DNA from: Thermothelomyces thermophilus ATCC 42464
Lineage: Eukaryota; Ascomycota; Sordariomycetes; Sordariales; Chaetomiaceae
Assembly (NCBI RefSeq): GCF_000226095.1
Contig: NC_016477.1
Coordinates: 3,472,001-3,536,000, forward strand
Direction of reading: 5' to 3'
Length of the DNA stretch: 64,000 nt
Made by a program: the position numbers and the translations under genes. Of the stretch, positions 13,171-24,523 are shown piece by piece. The notes under the pieces are model-generated. The model was given only the letters and a program-made list of their open reading frames with translations, was not told the DNA's origin and ran no database searches. Position 1 is the first letter of the stretch; each line of letters opens with the position of its first letter.

Positions 13171-13622
13171 ATAGTAACCCTAGAAGCCTCTGCTACCACC
13201 ACCACCGTAGCCTCCTCATGCTCTACTCGCTCTAACTCCTCTATACTATTAATACCCTAAGTAATAGCCCTTATTATCTTCTTAAACTACATCCGTTTTT
13301 GCTTCTAAAGACGAAGGACTTGCTCCTTAGCAGCTATAAGTTCATCCTTAAGTTTCTAATGCTAAGCCGTGATAGACCGAAGCTAAGCAAGGGAGACGCC
13401 AAGAACATTATAATTCAAGCATTTATTACAGACGTACTCTACATATTAAGAAAAGTCGGCTTTCGAGACCTCATATAAACTAAGGCCTTTAGACTTATAT
13501 AGTAAACAAGGACGTATCGTTAAAAGGCTATCTAAAGAAAGAATCGCCGTAAGAAGGTAATTAGTACAAAGAGTTAATATAGCAGGTTTAGATTTTAACT
13601 TCTTTCTTATATAATCAGCCAT
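13002..13622 (-). pseudogene. Antisense gene of copy B (Zn-cluster plus coiled coil)
   Basis: Minus-strand frame of 207 codons from ATG at 13622 (start of MADYIRKK) to TAG at 13002-13004, without indels. A Cys cluster now partly Tyr has spacing close to CX2CX7CX9CX2CX7C, followed by a Lys/Glu/Leu-rich coiled coil (QLRSIT through KLKDELIAAKEQ), an EELERVE motif, and a C-terminus ending in AKVS. Closest relative in the window is the gene in copy F. It runs opposite to gag-pol and overlaps the 3' end of pol by about 170 nt. Several stops are RIP products. I recall similar unnamed hypothetical proteins from other Pezizomycotina, but cannot check that here. Confidence 0.65.
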
Positions 13623-13691
13623 CTTAATAACATTATAGGAAGGTAAAGGAAGGAAGAAACTAGGAAACGTAATTACATATAGACAGAGGAT

Positions 13692-13709
13692 GTTAGCGCT
13701 ATTTAAAAC
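13692..13709 (-). promoter_or_regulatory. Conserved promoter-like block of antisense gene, copy B
   Basis: On the minus strand GTTTTAAATAGCGCTAAC, about 70 nt upstream of the antisense ATG. The same block lies upstream of the antisense gene in D, E and F. It contains a TTTAAAT box and the palindrome TAGCGCTA. Confidence 0.45.
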
Positions 13710-13754
13710 AGACCAAAGTCTTTCGAGGACAAAAGACCTAAAGGAGAGGCATCG

Positions 13755-14153
13755 TGTTATGATTTGGCTATATAAGGCAACCCGGCAAGGCATATAGAAC
13801 CAATTAGGAACCACAAGACCTAAGGACTAATTAGGAAGTGATCGTAGTGATCGCACTTCGATCAAGACAAGCACTTGGGTAACAATTACAGGATCGCAGC
13901 AGCAATCGTACGATCAAGACTCGAGGGGGAAGGACAAGGAAATTGTATATAGTCACTCGTTCTGGCGAACTCTAGGAGTTTACCAGTGATAGCAATCATA
14001 ACTCACAGTACCCTAACATTGTAAGGAGATAACTAAAGTGTTGTTATAAACCCTTTAGCTTTACCGAATCCCTTAGATGACCTGCTTACTAGCTCCGCTT
14101 AATCTACCTTTGTCTGGACCCTTTTAGAAGAAGTCTAAGTTGGGTTCGTCATA
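13755..14153 (+). repeat. 3' LTR of copy B (399 bp)
   Basis: Begins TGTTATGATTT directly after a purine-rich tract ending CATCG and ends TTCGTCATA. It carries the same AGTGATAGCAA site at 13985-13995. GTTAA follows. Confidence 0.93.
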
Positions 14154-15061
14154 GTTAACTCCTATAGCATGGCTCTCTAGCTCTTGGTCTTCGCGGCCGT
14201 AATGGTCTTAGCCTAGTCCTATAGGGCCTGCCGAAGTGCCTCCTATATATAGGGGTTTAGGGTGCTCTTATAGGCTCTCTCTGCCTCCTTAGCCCTCTTC
14301 CGGGCCTCTCGTACCTCCTTTGTCTACTATCGAGCTCGTTTGCTACTTACGCTAGCCTTCTTTACCGGAGCCGAGACCGAAGCTATCTCCTTGAGGGCCT
14401 CTATAAGCCTGTCAAAGGCCTGTAGAAGCTCCTCTAGGCCCTAGAAGACAGGCCCGGCCCGGGCCGATACCTATCTACTAAGCCGGAGTAGGAGGTAGGC
14501 CGCTTTGGCCTACGCGACCTTCTAATCTAGGCTATTCTAGTCCTATCCTTTGTTAGCCGGTATAGGCCTACTAGTCCCCTAGAAGGAGACGTATAGGGCT
14601 TATAGGTAGTAGTTAGATTTCCTACGTTTTACAATATCCCTATAGGTCGCTTCTAGCCCGGCCGAGGCCTAGAATAGGTCTATCGTAGAAGGCCGGTTAC
14701 GTTAGTCCCCCTAGAGGGCCCTAGTGACTTGGCTATAGGGTGTATATAGGTTAAGGTCCTACTAATCCGCAAGGCTAAGGAAGTCCCTAGCCCCCGGGCT
14801 AAGCCTGTCAAATAGGTCCTAGACCGGGTGGTAGAGGTTAAAGTCACCTATAAGAACTAGGGGGTAGGTTGGCCAAGGTAGGGCTAGCAGGTCCTATAAG
14901 AGGGTCCGCTCCTCCTTATTATTATAGACTAACTAGAGCTCGAACCCCTTCTCTCCTAGGGCCAGAAAGGTTACCTTATACTAGTTCTCCTTTGCCGAAT
15001 AGTCCTACTAGCTAACTAGGAAGCGCTTAGCCATTAGAATAGCCGCCTTGCCCTTAGGCTT
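14154..15061 (-). pseudogene. LINE fragment: endonuclease domain and linker
   Basis: On the minus strand it encodes the middle and C-terminal part of an endonuclease/exonuclease/phosphatase domain: a block starting KPKGKAAIL, the catalytic motif GDFNL near 14835-14850, and STIDLF near 14680-14700. A charged Ala/Lys/Arg-rich linker towards RT follows. Stops are TAG at Gln/Trp. It is separated from the N-terminal part of the domain by copy C. Confidence 0.82.
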
Positions 15062-15512
15062 TGTTACGAGCCAACCATATACCGCGACCCGGTGGGGCGC
15101 AGAGGGCTGAATGAGCCACCAATCAAGAAGGGCACGAAGCGAGGCTAACACGGATCGCTAGGGAGCGCAGGCTACTACAGACGAACAATTGCCAAAAGGG
15201 GAAAGATAGCAGAGGATAGCTAGCTACCAAAGGCAATCTAGGGACAGGACCGAAGAGGGCTATAAGCGGTCAGAAGGAATATATATACATATAGATAGTC
15301 ACTCGTTATAGTGGACTCTAGGAGTTCACCAGTGGTAACAATCACAATCACAGTACTTATACCAAGCATTGCTAATTACTATAAGAGACAACTCTAGTGT
15401 TATTATAAACCCTTTGGCTTTACCGAATCCCTTAGACGACCTGCCTACTCGTCATGCTTAATCTACCTCCGTCTAGACCCTTTTAGAAGAAGTCTAAGTT
15501 AGGTTTGTCATA
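15062..15512 (+). repeat. 5' LTR of copy C (451 bp)
   Basis: Begins TGTTACGAGCC and ends TTTGTCATA. A TATA-rich stretch near 15279-15290 lies about 45 nt before the self-priming site AGTGGTAACAA at about 15330-15340. Confidence 0.92.
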
Positions 15513-15539
15513 CGTTATTACCACTCCCTTTGTTCTGTT

Positions 15540-17801
15540 ATAGTTTAGAATAGAGGAGACTTCGACCTTAATATCGATATAGCTATTAACGTCACGGCCG
15601 AATAGCTGCTTACTTAGCTTGGTTAACTCTAGTAGCAGATCTAGGAGTTAGACTAGAGAGATAAGGCTACTTAAGCTCGAATTAAGGAACTCGAGAACCG
15701 CGAAAAGTACTTATAGAAGTTGGTTAACGAGGCCTATACCAAAATCGAGGCACTTGAGGGTACTAAAGCGAAGCGTATTAAGATCGAACTACCTAGCAAA
15801 TATAGAGGAACTAAGGAGGATCTTATAGGATTCCTAACAAACTTCCGATCCTACTTCTAGCTTAATGATGACAAGTTTCTAGATAATAAAGCTAAAGTCC
15901 TCTATATAGCTATAAGACTAGAGGGCAAGGCACTTAGATAGTTTAAGCCTATATAGAACGACTATCTTATTGAGGAAGACGAAGACGACTAAGACACGTT
16001 TATATAGGTAGTCTTCTGATCTTATGACCATTTTGAAGAAGAGCTTTGGAAAGTTTTTGGCGACAAAGATAAGAAGATTTATATATAAGAAAGACTCGCT
16101 AATCTCCGATAGACTAAGTTAGTAGCCTCCTACGCCGTATAGTTTAGATAGGACATACTTAAGTCTTAGCTTAATAATAAAGCGTTAATACAATTGTTCT
16201 ATAATAGCTTAAAGGAAAAGGTTAAAGATAAGCTATATAAGTACGATCGGCCTAAGACTTTAGATAAATATATTATATAGGCTATTAGGATCGATGATTA
16301 ACTCTATATATAAGAGTAGTAGAAAAGAGGTTAAATAAATAGAACTATAGTTAAGGCTAATGATAAGAAAAAGCGAATATATATTAGTACCTCGTATAGA
16401 ATGTACCCTAGAGCTATAGATATAAATATAGCATAGAAGCAGGACTAGAAGAAGATGACTAAAGACAAGTCTAATGTTACCTACTATAACTATAGAAAGA
16501 AAGGGCACTATAAGCAAGAATGCTAGAGCCTAAAGAAAGAATAGAAACCAGCCCCTAGAAAGGAAATTATAACTATCGACAAAACTACTAAGGACGTTAT
16601 CAAAGTAGTAGCCACAAGCTATAAAGACAAGGGCAGTGACATAGATAGTCTCGGACACGATGGTAACGGTAAAGACAAACAAGCACCGTACTCCGAACTG
16701 GTCACTATAGATCTAGAGACAGGTCTTGCCGAATAGGACATGGTAGGAGAATATACACCACCAGTTTCGATTCTCCTAGCCTTAAGGCAGTAGGGTTTTA
16801 TAGTTATATAGAGGTAGGATAGATTATAGATAACCGACACCTAAGGAATCGAAAGACTAGGACCTAATGTTCTATTCCTCTAGGAACAAATCGAATAGTA
16901 CTGTAACAAAGTTTTCCGACTTAATACGGAACTACGCGAACAGGACAGGCGCTTGACTCGACTTGCCTAGTAGAGCGATAAGATAAAGGACGAAATAAGG
17001 GAACTCTGACGTATTGTAGAAGCTATTAAAGGAGAACCGCCTATAATATATAATAGGCCTAATAGCTATACTAAGTATCTTAACAGCTAGTAACTTAGTA
17101 ATGATATATAGAACCTAGAATACTAGTTTATATAAGCGAACCATAGAAAAGACAAGCGTATATAGGAAAGCTACTAGAAGAAATACTCCTATATTAGCAC
17201 TAGAGTACCTACGGCCTATATATAATGGGAAGGATTTAGGAAAGAATTCTAATACCTCCTAGGCAACGCTATATGACTACACCCTCGACACAAGGCACAT
17301 ACGCAAGTGCCCTAGTTCTAGTGTATAGCATACAAATGCCAATACTACTTCCACGACAAATTCGAAAATAATCACTAGCCGACCTGACAAGGAAATGAGG
17401 ACAGAAGCTTACACCCTATAGAATAGGTCTACGATATAGGAAACAGAGCAGCCGAATTGCTCTAGAAGATCGAAGCCCGCGATTTAGAAAGTATTACGAT
17501 AGTTCTAAGATAAGCCTAGCCTAGGTATTACGGAACAGGACAAGATATATAGGACTCGTGCTAGAGCAATGATTACCTCTATTATACGGACGAAAAGAAA
17601 TTACAAATTTAAGAGCTTTAGATGAAGCTATGGTACGTACGACGGAAAGTAGAATAGACCTAATGGTAGGAAGCTATAAACACTTAATGGCTTATAGAAA
17701 TGAGCACGATTGATAAAGCCGCTATTAGCCGAACAACCGAAGAGGTTAGCACTGACCTAGGAAACAGGTTAGGGCCCTTCGAGGGGCCTGGAAACCATTA
17801 A
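15540..17801 (+). pseudogene. Gag of copy C, RIP-mutated
   Basis: Start codon ATA at 15540, stop TAA at 17799-17801, again 754 codons. Same architecture as copy E. Multiple TAG codons replace Gln/Trp. Confidence 0.82.
17759..17789 (+). promoter_or_regulatory. -1 frameshift signal, copy C (heptamer mutated)
   Basis: AGGAAAC at 17759-17765 where A, B and E have GGGAAAC; a G-to-A change consistent with RIP. Spacer and GC-rich hairpin (about 17772-17789) are kept. Gag and pol remain in the -1 relation. Confidence 0.65.
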
Positions 17802-20800
17802 CGCCCGTGTAGCGGCAAGTAGTAGCATAGTATAGGAGGGACTAGCACGAGAGACCACTATATCGAGACCTCCTGGTAGAAGCATAGGAAATCGCTATAA
17901 TCTTTGGACGACAGCGGTAAGACAAGCGACTATAGATAATAGTATAATAGAAACAGCATGAAATGCTTATACTAGTAGATAGTAGAACAGAGATAAACCT
18001 GATTTCGCCGACACTTGTAAATTAGCTACAGATACCCTAGAGAATGAAGCGGAAGCATGGCATAATCAAAGGGCCATTTCCGACGTAATAGGTATATAAG
18101 GAGACTAAACCAATCGATATTACTATAGTAGGGAAGACTATAGTAGTCGTATTTAGTATTGTAGACATAGGTAACGATAAAGATATAATATTAGGGTTAC
18201 TATAGTATAAAGATTACGACCTAGACATTAGCTAGAAGAATAGTAGCTACCTATAACCCTGAACAGAGTTATATTTGACTAGCAAGATAGGGAGCGTACA
18301 AGGATCGCGAGCAGACGATGCTTAGAGAAAGGCATATCCTATAGATCTACTATAAGAGACAGATAGTGGTAGGTAGACTACTACGGACTCTAGAAGAGGC
18401 GGTATAACGATATCGATATTACGATAGGAGGAACGAGCTAAACCGCCGATAGCTGTTCTCTCCGTTAACGAATGTGGAGTACTGTAATTAGAGCAGTAGG
18501 TTAAGATAGGAGAAATCGCTAGTATCGCTATAGACGGAACCAAGTTCGTATACTATTAGAAAACCGAGAGACGAGATAAGACTAGGGAAGTACTAAAGGA
18601 GTACGAGGGACATCTAGCATTTGAACCGAAGCATTTAGAAGGATTACTAGAATACGGCCTATAGGATTACAAGATTAAGCTTAAGGAAGGAGCATGACTA
18701 AAGTTCTTTAAGATTTACTATATAAGCTAGACATAGAACGAAGAACTTAAGCGATATTTAGAGGAAAACCTTCGAAGAGGATATATCTGCCTGTTGATAT
18801 CGCTAGCAGGCTACCTAATCCTATTTGTGCCTAAGAAAGACGGAAAGCTACAGTTATACGTTAACTATCGGCAACTTAACGAACAGACTATAAAAAATCA
18901 ATACCCGTTACCGCTAATCTTATAGCTCCGAGATTAGTTAGCAGGAGCCTAATATTTTACACGTCTTGACTTGCCATTAGCCTACAACTATATATAGATT
19001 AAAGAAGGTAACAAGTGGAAAACGGCCTTTAGGATACCTTATAGCTACTATAAGTACCTTATTATGCTATTTAGACTTACAAACGTGCTAGCAATGTTCT
19101 AAGCCCTAATTAATCAAGCTATCTGACCCTTTCTTAACAAATTTACGGTATATTATCTTGATGATATATTTATCTTCTCTAAGACGATAGACAAACACCG
19201 GAAGCACGTAATAGTAGTACTAGATACGCTATACGCATATAAGCTATTAGTTAACAAGGAAAAGAGCGAATTCTATATTAGGAAGACAGTCTTTTTAGGA
19301 TACGAAATATCCCTAAGACAAATCCGAATAGAACCTTTAAAGATTAAAGCTATCAAGAATTAGCTATGACCGACGTTAGTTATAGAAGTACGAAGTTTCA
19401 TCGGATTTACAAACTTCTACCAGATATTTATTAGGAACTTTAGAGCGATCGTATAACCTTTATATAAACTTACCAAGAAGAACGCTAAATTCTAATAGGA
19501 AGAGCAATATAAGTAAGCATTTACATAGATCTGTAACGCCATTACTAAGGATCTAGTATTGGTACTACCAGACCCTAAGAAGCCATTCGAGGTAGAAACG
19601 GACGCTTCAGACTACGCTATTAGAGGACAATTGGGACAACGGGACGAACAAGGGAAGCTATATCTTATAGCCTTCTTTTTAAAGAAGCTTAATAGACTAT
19701 GTCTTAATTATCCGATCTATAATAAAGAACTACTTGCGATTGTCAAAGCCTTTAAGGAATAGCGACTATACCTTAGTAGTACTATTGAACTAGTATAAGT
19801 ATATATAGATTACAAGAACCTATAATACTTTACGACGACGAAGGAACTTAATAGATAATAAATACAATAGGCAGAGTTCCTCGCGGAATTTAACTTTAAG
19901 ATCCGCTACAAGAAGGGTAAAGAAAATGTATAAGCAGACATTTTAAGCCGATGAACAGATCATATAGAAGGACGAACAGGAATAACACTACCGTTATTCA
20001 AGGAACGAACAGACGGAACGCTATATCACGAAATGCAGACACCTATAGAAGATGATCCACTTAACTTGTTCCTAGAATGCTATATAATCTTTCGAGAGGA
20101 AAGGATTAACAAGGCATAATATCAAGCAGCACCCGGACCAGTGGTACCTGACGGAGTGGAAGAGAAAGATAGGAAACTCTAGTACCGAGGCAAAGTATAT
20201 ATTTATAACTAGGATTAATAGCTACGGATGATTCGAGAACTCTATAAGTCAAAACTTAGAAGATATAAAGGAGTTACAAAGACTATCACACAAGTCAAGA
20301 AACACTATGACTTTCTATAGTTAATGGCACGAGTTAAGGAAGTTATATAGAGCTACGACATCTATAATCGAAGCAAAACAGTATAACATAAGCCGTATAG
20401 GCTACTTTAGCCACTGCTAATAGCTGACAAACCATAGAGTTTAGTCACGATAGACTTTATTACAAAGCTACTAGAATCTAAGGATATAGCTATAGGAGTA
20501 ATCTATAATAGTATTCTTACTATAGTAGATCGCCTGACTAAATAGGTATACTTCTTTCCCTATAAGGAGTCCTAGATAGCTAAACAGCTAGTAGACGTAA
20601 TCTATCGGCAAGTTACATCAGTACATGCTTAGCCGCAAGAATGGATCACCGACAGAGATACTAAGTTCGTATCAAAGTTCTAGCAAGTGTTAATATAACG
20701 ATTAGGCATCAATAGCAAGCTATCAACGGCATATCACCCGTAGACTGACAGACAAACGGAGCAACTAAATTAAGTTATTAAGCAATACCTCCACTCTTAC

Positions 20801-21500
20801 GTTAACTACTAGCAAAACGACTAGGTTATGCTATTGCTAACAGTATAACTTGCCTACAATACAACGCCAATAGAAACGACCAAAGCTATACTATTCTTCG
20901 CGAACTACGGATATAAAGCAGACCTTAGGCAAGGACTAGAGGTCATAGTACCAAGAGCAGTAGTCAAAGTAGAACAAATGTACGTACTATATAAAAAGCT
21001 TAAAAAAGAACTCGAGTTTATTAAAACTAGAATAAAGAATTACTACGACAAATATAGGCTTGAGGGACCTTGCCTAGAGAGGGGAGACAAAGTCTACCTA
21101 ATCGTACGGAACTTACGAACTAAACGACTAAGCACGAAGCTAGACTTTAAAAAGGTTAGACCCTTTATTATCAAAGAACGAATTTCGATATCTAACTACC
21201 GACTATCGTTACCATCATCTATATAACTATAGATAGATATTTTCTATATTTCACTTCTTAAACTAGCACCAAAAAACGCTAAGGTTGCTACGTACATCGA
21301 AGTAGAAGACGAGGAAGAAGAATAAGACATCGAAGAAATTCTAGATTTATATATCATTAGCAAAGAACTATAGTACCTGGTCAAATGGCTTGATTTTAGA
21401 CTAGAAGACAACTTATAGGAACTAGTTAAGAACCTAAATTGCCTTGAGAAGCTAGAGCAGTTCCACTAGTAAAATCCTAACCGGCTATAAGAACCGGCTC
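17759..21500 (+). pseudogene. Pol of copy C with chromodomain
   Basis: PR (DSRTE), RT (DDIFIFS block), RNase H, integrase and chromodomain in order; the 3' boundary is approximate. The piece at 19559-19762 preserves the RNase H start VETDASDYAIRG, and 20978-21226 the integrase C-terminal region. The chromodomain lies near 21325-21440. Confidence 0.8.
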
Positions 21501-22010
21501 TAAAGCCCATTCCCTAACAGAAAAAGAAGGGAACCTACTAGAATTAGGACTAGGATCTAACCCGATCGACTCCTAATCAAGCATGTCAAAAGTACCTAAC
21601 GCCTAAGCCTAACCTGTAAGGGTCTACGTCTCTGACATCGGCAGAGGAGTATCTGGTTCTTCCTCTTCTTCTAGACAAGCTACGCTACAACGAAAAACTT
21701 CGGCACCACGATCGTATAGGGATTACTATAAACGACGTAATCGACTTAAACGGCTTAGTATCTAAGTAAGTAGCGCTTCGGTCTTAGTAATCTCTTTTAA
21801 AACCTTTTCCTGCTCTGACAAATTCGAAAGGACTAAGATAGTTAGTAACCCAAGACTACAAAGGAAAATAACAAGGAACCTATAGGTATCTATAATATTC
21901 AAATTACTGTACTTCTTGCCTATATAAACATAGTTTTGACACTTGTTTAAACCCTTTATTATTATATAATGCTTTTACGGCTTTGTATTCTAATAACGCT
22001 CGTAAGGCAT
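21426..22010 (-). pseudogene. Antisense gene of copy C (third type)
   Basis: Minus-strand frame of 195 codons from ATG 22010 to TAA 21426-21428 with no frameshift. A Cys/Tyr cluster (CX2YX6YX8Y, final pair unclear) precedes a coiled coil beginning LSEQEKVLKEITKTEALL and an acidic stretch. The C-terminal half differs from those of B/F and D/E. Stops are TAG at Gln/Trp. Start and family assignment are less certain than in the other copies. Confidence 0.5.
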
Positions 22011-22219
22011 GGCGACTTTGTAACCCTCTTGCTCAATCTTGATCGTAATAGTATGTCGTTCACGTTTAAGATCACGACGATTCCTAGGAATACGATTAGC
22101 TATAACAAAAGGAAGTTAGCAGAAGAAGGACGTTACCTATTAAGAAAAGGGGATATAGGTAGTATTTAAAACAAGTCATAAGAAGCTTTTAGGTCGAAAG
22201 CCCTAAAGAGGGGGCATCG

Positions 22220-22670
22220 TGTCACGAGCTAACCATATACTACGACCCGGTGGGGCGTAGAGGGCTAAATGAGCTACCAATCAAGAAGGGCACGAAGCGA
22301 GGCTGACATAGATCGCTAGGGAGCGCAGGCTACTACGGACGAACAATTGCCAAAAGGGGAAAGATAGCAGAGGATAGCTAGCTACCAAAGGCGATCTAGG
22401 GACAGGACCGAAGAGGGCCATAAGCGGTCAGAAGGAATATATATATATATAGATAGTCACTCGTTATGGTGGACTCTAGGAGTTCACCAGTGGTAATAAT
22501 TACAATCACAGTACTTATACTAAGTATTGCTAATTACTGTGAGAGACAACTCTAGTGTTGTTATAAACCCTTTGGCTTTACCGAATCCCTTAGACGACCT
22601 GCCTGCTTGTCACGCTCAATCTACCTCTGTCTGGACCCTTTTAGAAGAAGTCTGAGTTGGGTTCGTCATA
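22220..22670 (+). repeat. 3' LTR of copy C (451 bp)
   Basis: Begins TGTCACGAGCT after a purine tract (AGAGGGGGCATCG) and ends TTCGTCATA; GGCTT follows. Confidence 0.93.
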
Positions 22671-23393
22671 GGCTTATAAACTAGGTAGTATTTCGAAGCC
22701 TAGGGGTAGTATATTAACCCTATAAACCGGTTGATCTACGGTTCTTAGATAGCTAGTAGGTCGTATTTGGCCTCCCCTAGTAGGACCTTAAGGGCCTGTT
22801 TATTACCTTAGGTGTTTTATTAAGGGATCTTAATTTGCATTTGAGGTAGCCGGAGTAGAGGCCAAGGGTATAGTAGTTAGCTCTATAGCCGTTACCCCCT
22901 TAGCTAGTTACGAAAAGGAGGGGGTTCCGGGCTATAGAAAGGAGATATAGGTCTATCGGGCATCGAATAAGGCGCTCCTAGCTACCTACTAGGCTAGGGT
23001 AGGCCTTCTATAGGGGCATTTAGCCCTAGTTTGGTAGTAGTCGTCATCTTCCAGCTGGTTACTAAACTCGAAGGCTACCTTCTAATGTAGTTGTTCCGGT
23101 AGTTAGAAGGTCTAGGGTCTATACTAGTAGGCCTCCCTAGCCCTCTCCTAGGCTTCGACTTTCTTCGGGCAGCCCCTATACTAGGCTATATAGGGGCCCC
23201 TATAGGCTATATACCTATAAGGGAGTTAGTTAGAGTAGGTAAGGCACTAGGCCTCCCTAGTCTTCCCCCCCTCCCTATAGGCCTTTACGCTATAACGGCC
23301 ATAACAGGCCAGCCGCTAGTAGTACCGCTAGGTATAGCCAAAGCTCCAGCACCTATAACACTACCTTAGCTCTAGAGCATCCTAGTAGGGCTC
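22671..23393 (-). pseudogene. LINE fragment: ORF1 zinc knuckles and start of ORF2 endonuclease
   Basis: The high-coordinate end encodes on the minus strand a CCHC array, CYRC near 23360 followed by further Cys/His-type (now Tyr) positions and a GCPKK motif, the usual C-terminus of Tad1-like ORF1. The low-coordinate end encodes the first endonuclease block, LLAIQEPWINR near 22740, then PxASKYYLVYKP. Copy D cuts the upstream side and copy C the downstream side. Confidence 0.78.
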
Positions 23394-23799
23394 TATGACG
23401 AACCTAACTCAGACTTCTTCTAAAAGGGTTCAGACAAAGGTAGATTAAGCGGAGCCAGCAAGCAGGTCGTCTAAGGGATTCGGTAAAGCCAAAGGGTTCA
23501 CAACAACACTTCAGTTATCTCCTTACAATGTTAGGGTACTATGAGTTGTAATTGTTACCACTGGTGAACTCCCAGAGTCCACCATAACGAGTGACTATCT
23601 ACATATATATATAATCTCAGTGATCACTCGTGATCACGGTGATTATAAGTGATCGTATGGTGATAATCACCCTAATCACTAGTAAGCGTAGTAATCACTA
23701 TGCTTCCCTATGTTGTGATTAGTCCTTTCGTTCCTTTGGCTTGATTAGCCCGTCTATGCCGGTGGCTTAGGTAGCATCTATATATATATTTCTATAATA
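23394..23799 (-). repeat. 3' LTR of copy D (406 bp)
   Basis: Plus-strand ends TATGACGAACC and TATAATA are RIP-altered TGTGACGAACC and CGTGACA. The U3 half matches copy A. Confidence 0.9.
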
Positions 23800-23816
23800 C
23801 GATGTCCTCCCTCCGA

Positions 23817-23835
23817 GGCTTTCGACCCGAAAGCC
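23817..23835. other. Conserved hairpin beside the polypurine tract, copy D
   Basis: GGCTTTCG and CGAAAGCC separated by 3 nt, a perfect 8-bp stem. It is identical in copy E and replaced by a different stem at the same place in B and F. Confidence 0.6.
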
Positions 23836-23850
23836 CTCTTTTTAGGCCGT

Positions 23851-23866
23851 TTTAAATAGCGCTAAC
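23851..23866 (+). promoter_or_regulatory. Conserved promoter-like block of antisense gene, copy D
   Basis: TTTAAATAGCGCTAAC, 65 nt before the antisense ATG at 23931. Confidence 0.45.
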
Positions 23867-23930
23867 ATTCCTTGTATTCCCTATACGTGTTCTTTCTCCT
23901 TAGCCCTTGTTGCCCTTTATACTGTTAATC

Positions 23931-24523
23931 ATGTCGTCTAACGCGCGTAGATCCCTAGCGTCTATTTGTCATAAGTATTTGGCTTAGTTTATTTCTGATT
24001 ACGGGTTTGTAGTAATAGTATATTCCTATTGCGTAGAGTATAACCGAGTATATAAGATGATTGAAAAATCTCGTTGCTACGAGGCTTACATGCGTCGGGG
24101 TCGTGCTTACGATGGTTCCGGCGTTCTAGTTTCTTCTTATAAGTTCCTATTTCTTTACGAGGGTATACTTCTAATCGCTATATAGTAGATCGCATTATAC
24201 GCGAATAACGTCGTTTAAAGGCTGAAGAGAAAGAGGCCGAAGCCTTACTATAGGAATATTAGCGTAAAGCGTCTAAGGCATTAGCTCGTCTAACTCGGGT
24301 TTATAAATAACAAGAGTTCCTGGTAGAGAAGGGGGCAGACATGGTTACATGGGGTTTGTCGAATCTAGACGAATTGGAGGCGGTAGAATAGTAGGAATCG
24401 GGGGCTATTATGTAACTTAGCGGTGGTATCAAGGTTGTTAACTAGGGCACTGTTTTCGGTTCTGTCCTAGGTTTGCCTTTGGCCGATCCGGGTTCTGTCG
24501 GTGGAATTGCTCTAGTTTCTTAG
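23931..24523 (+). pseudogene. Antisense gene of copy D, spliced, RIP-mutated
   Basis: Exon 1 23931-24138 and exon 2 24186-24523, 182 codons including stop, inferred by alignment with copy E. The intron sits at the same codon and phase (1); its donor is ATAAGT, a RIP-altered GTAAGT. The cluster shows Tyr at most Cys positions with spacing matching CX2CX6CX8CX2CX6C; VRRGR-like MRRGR and YDGSG follow. Exon 2 is a coiled coil containing EFLVEKGADMV, an LDELE motif and a C-terminus ALVS. The independent conservation of frame and intron in D and E argues that this was a real gene. Confidence 0.68.

Larger units (their letters stand above)
6672..14153 (+). mobile_element. Chromovirus copy B, complete, heavily RIP-mutated
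   Basis: 7482 bp on the plus strand with two 399-bp LTRs and perfect 5-bp target duplications GTTAA at 6667-6671 and 14154-14158. Internal order is PBS, gag, frameshift signal, pol with chromodomain, antisense gene, polypurine tract. It splits the host LINE between endonuclease and RT. The gag start codon is ATA, so this copy cannot be autonomous. Confidence 0.95.
15062..22670 (+). mobile_element. Chromovirus copy C, complete, RIP-mutated
   Basis: 7609 bp with 451-bp LTRs and target duplication GGCTT at 15057-15061 and 22671-22675. It is inserted inside the endonuclease domain of the host LINE; the LINE reads through in frame when the element is removed. The U3 half of its LTR is not like those of the other copies. 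Confidence 0.95.

Noticed and set aside
15055-22675. Seven-bp direct repeats TAGGCTT and TAGTTAA flanking copies C and B.
   Set aside because: Comparison with copy E showed the LTR ends 2 bp further out (…CACA, RIP-altered to CATA); the true target duplications are 5 bp, and TA belongs to the LTR.
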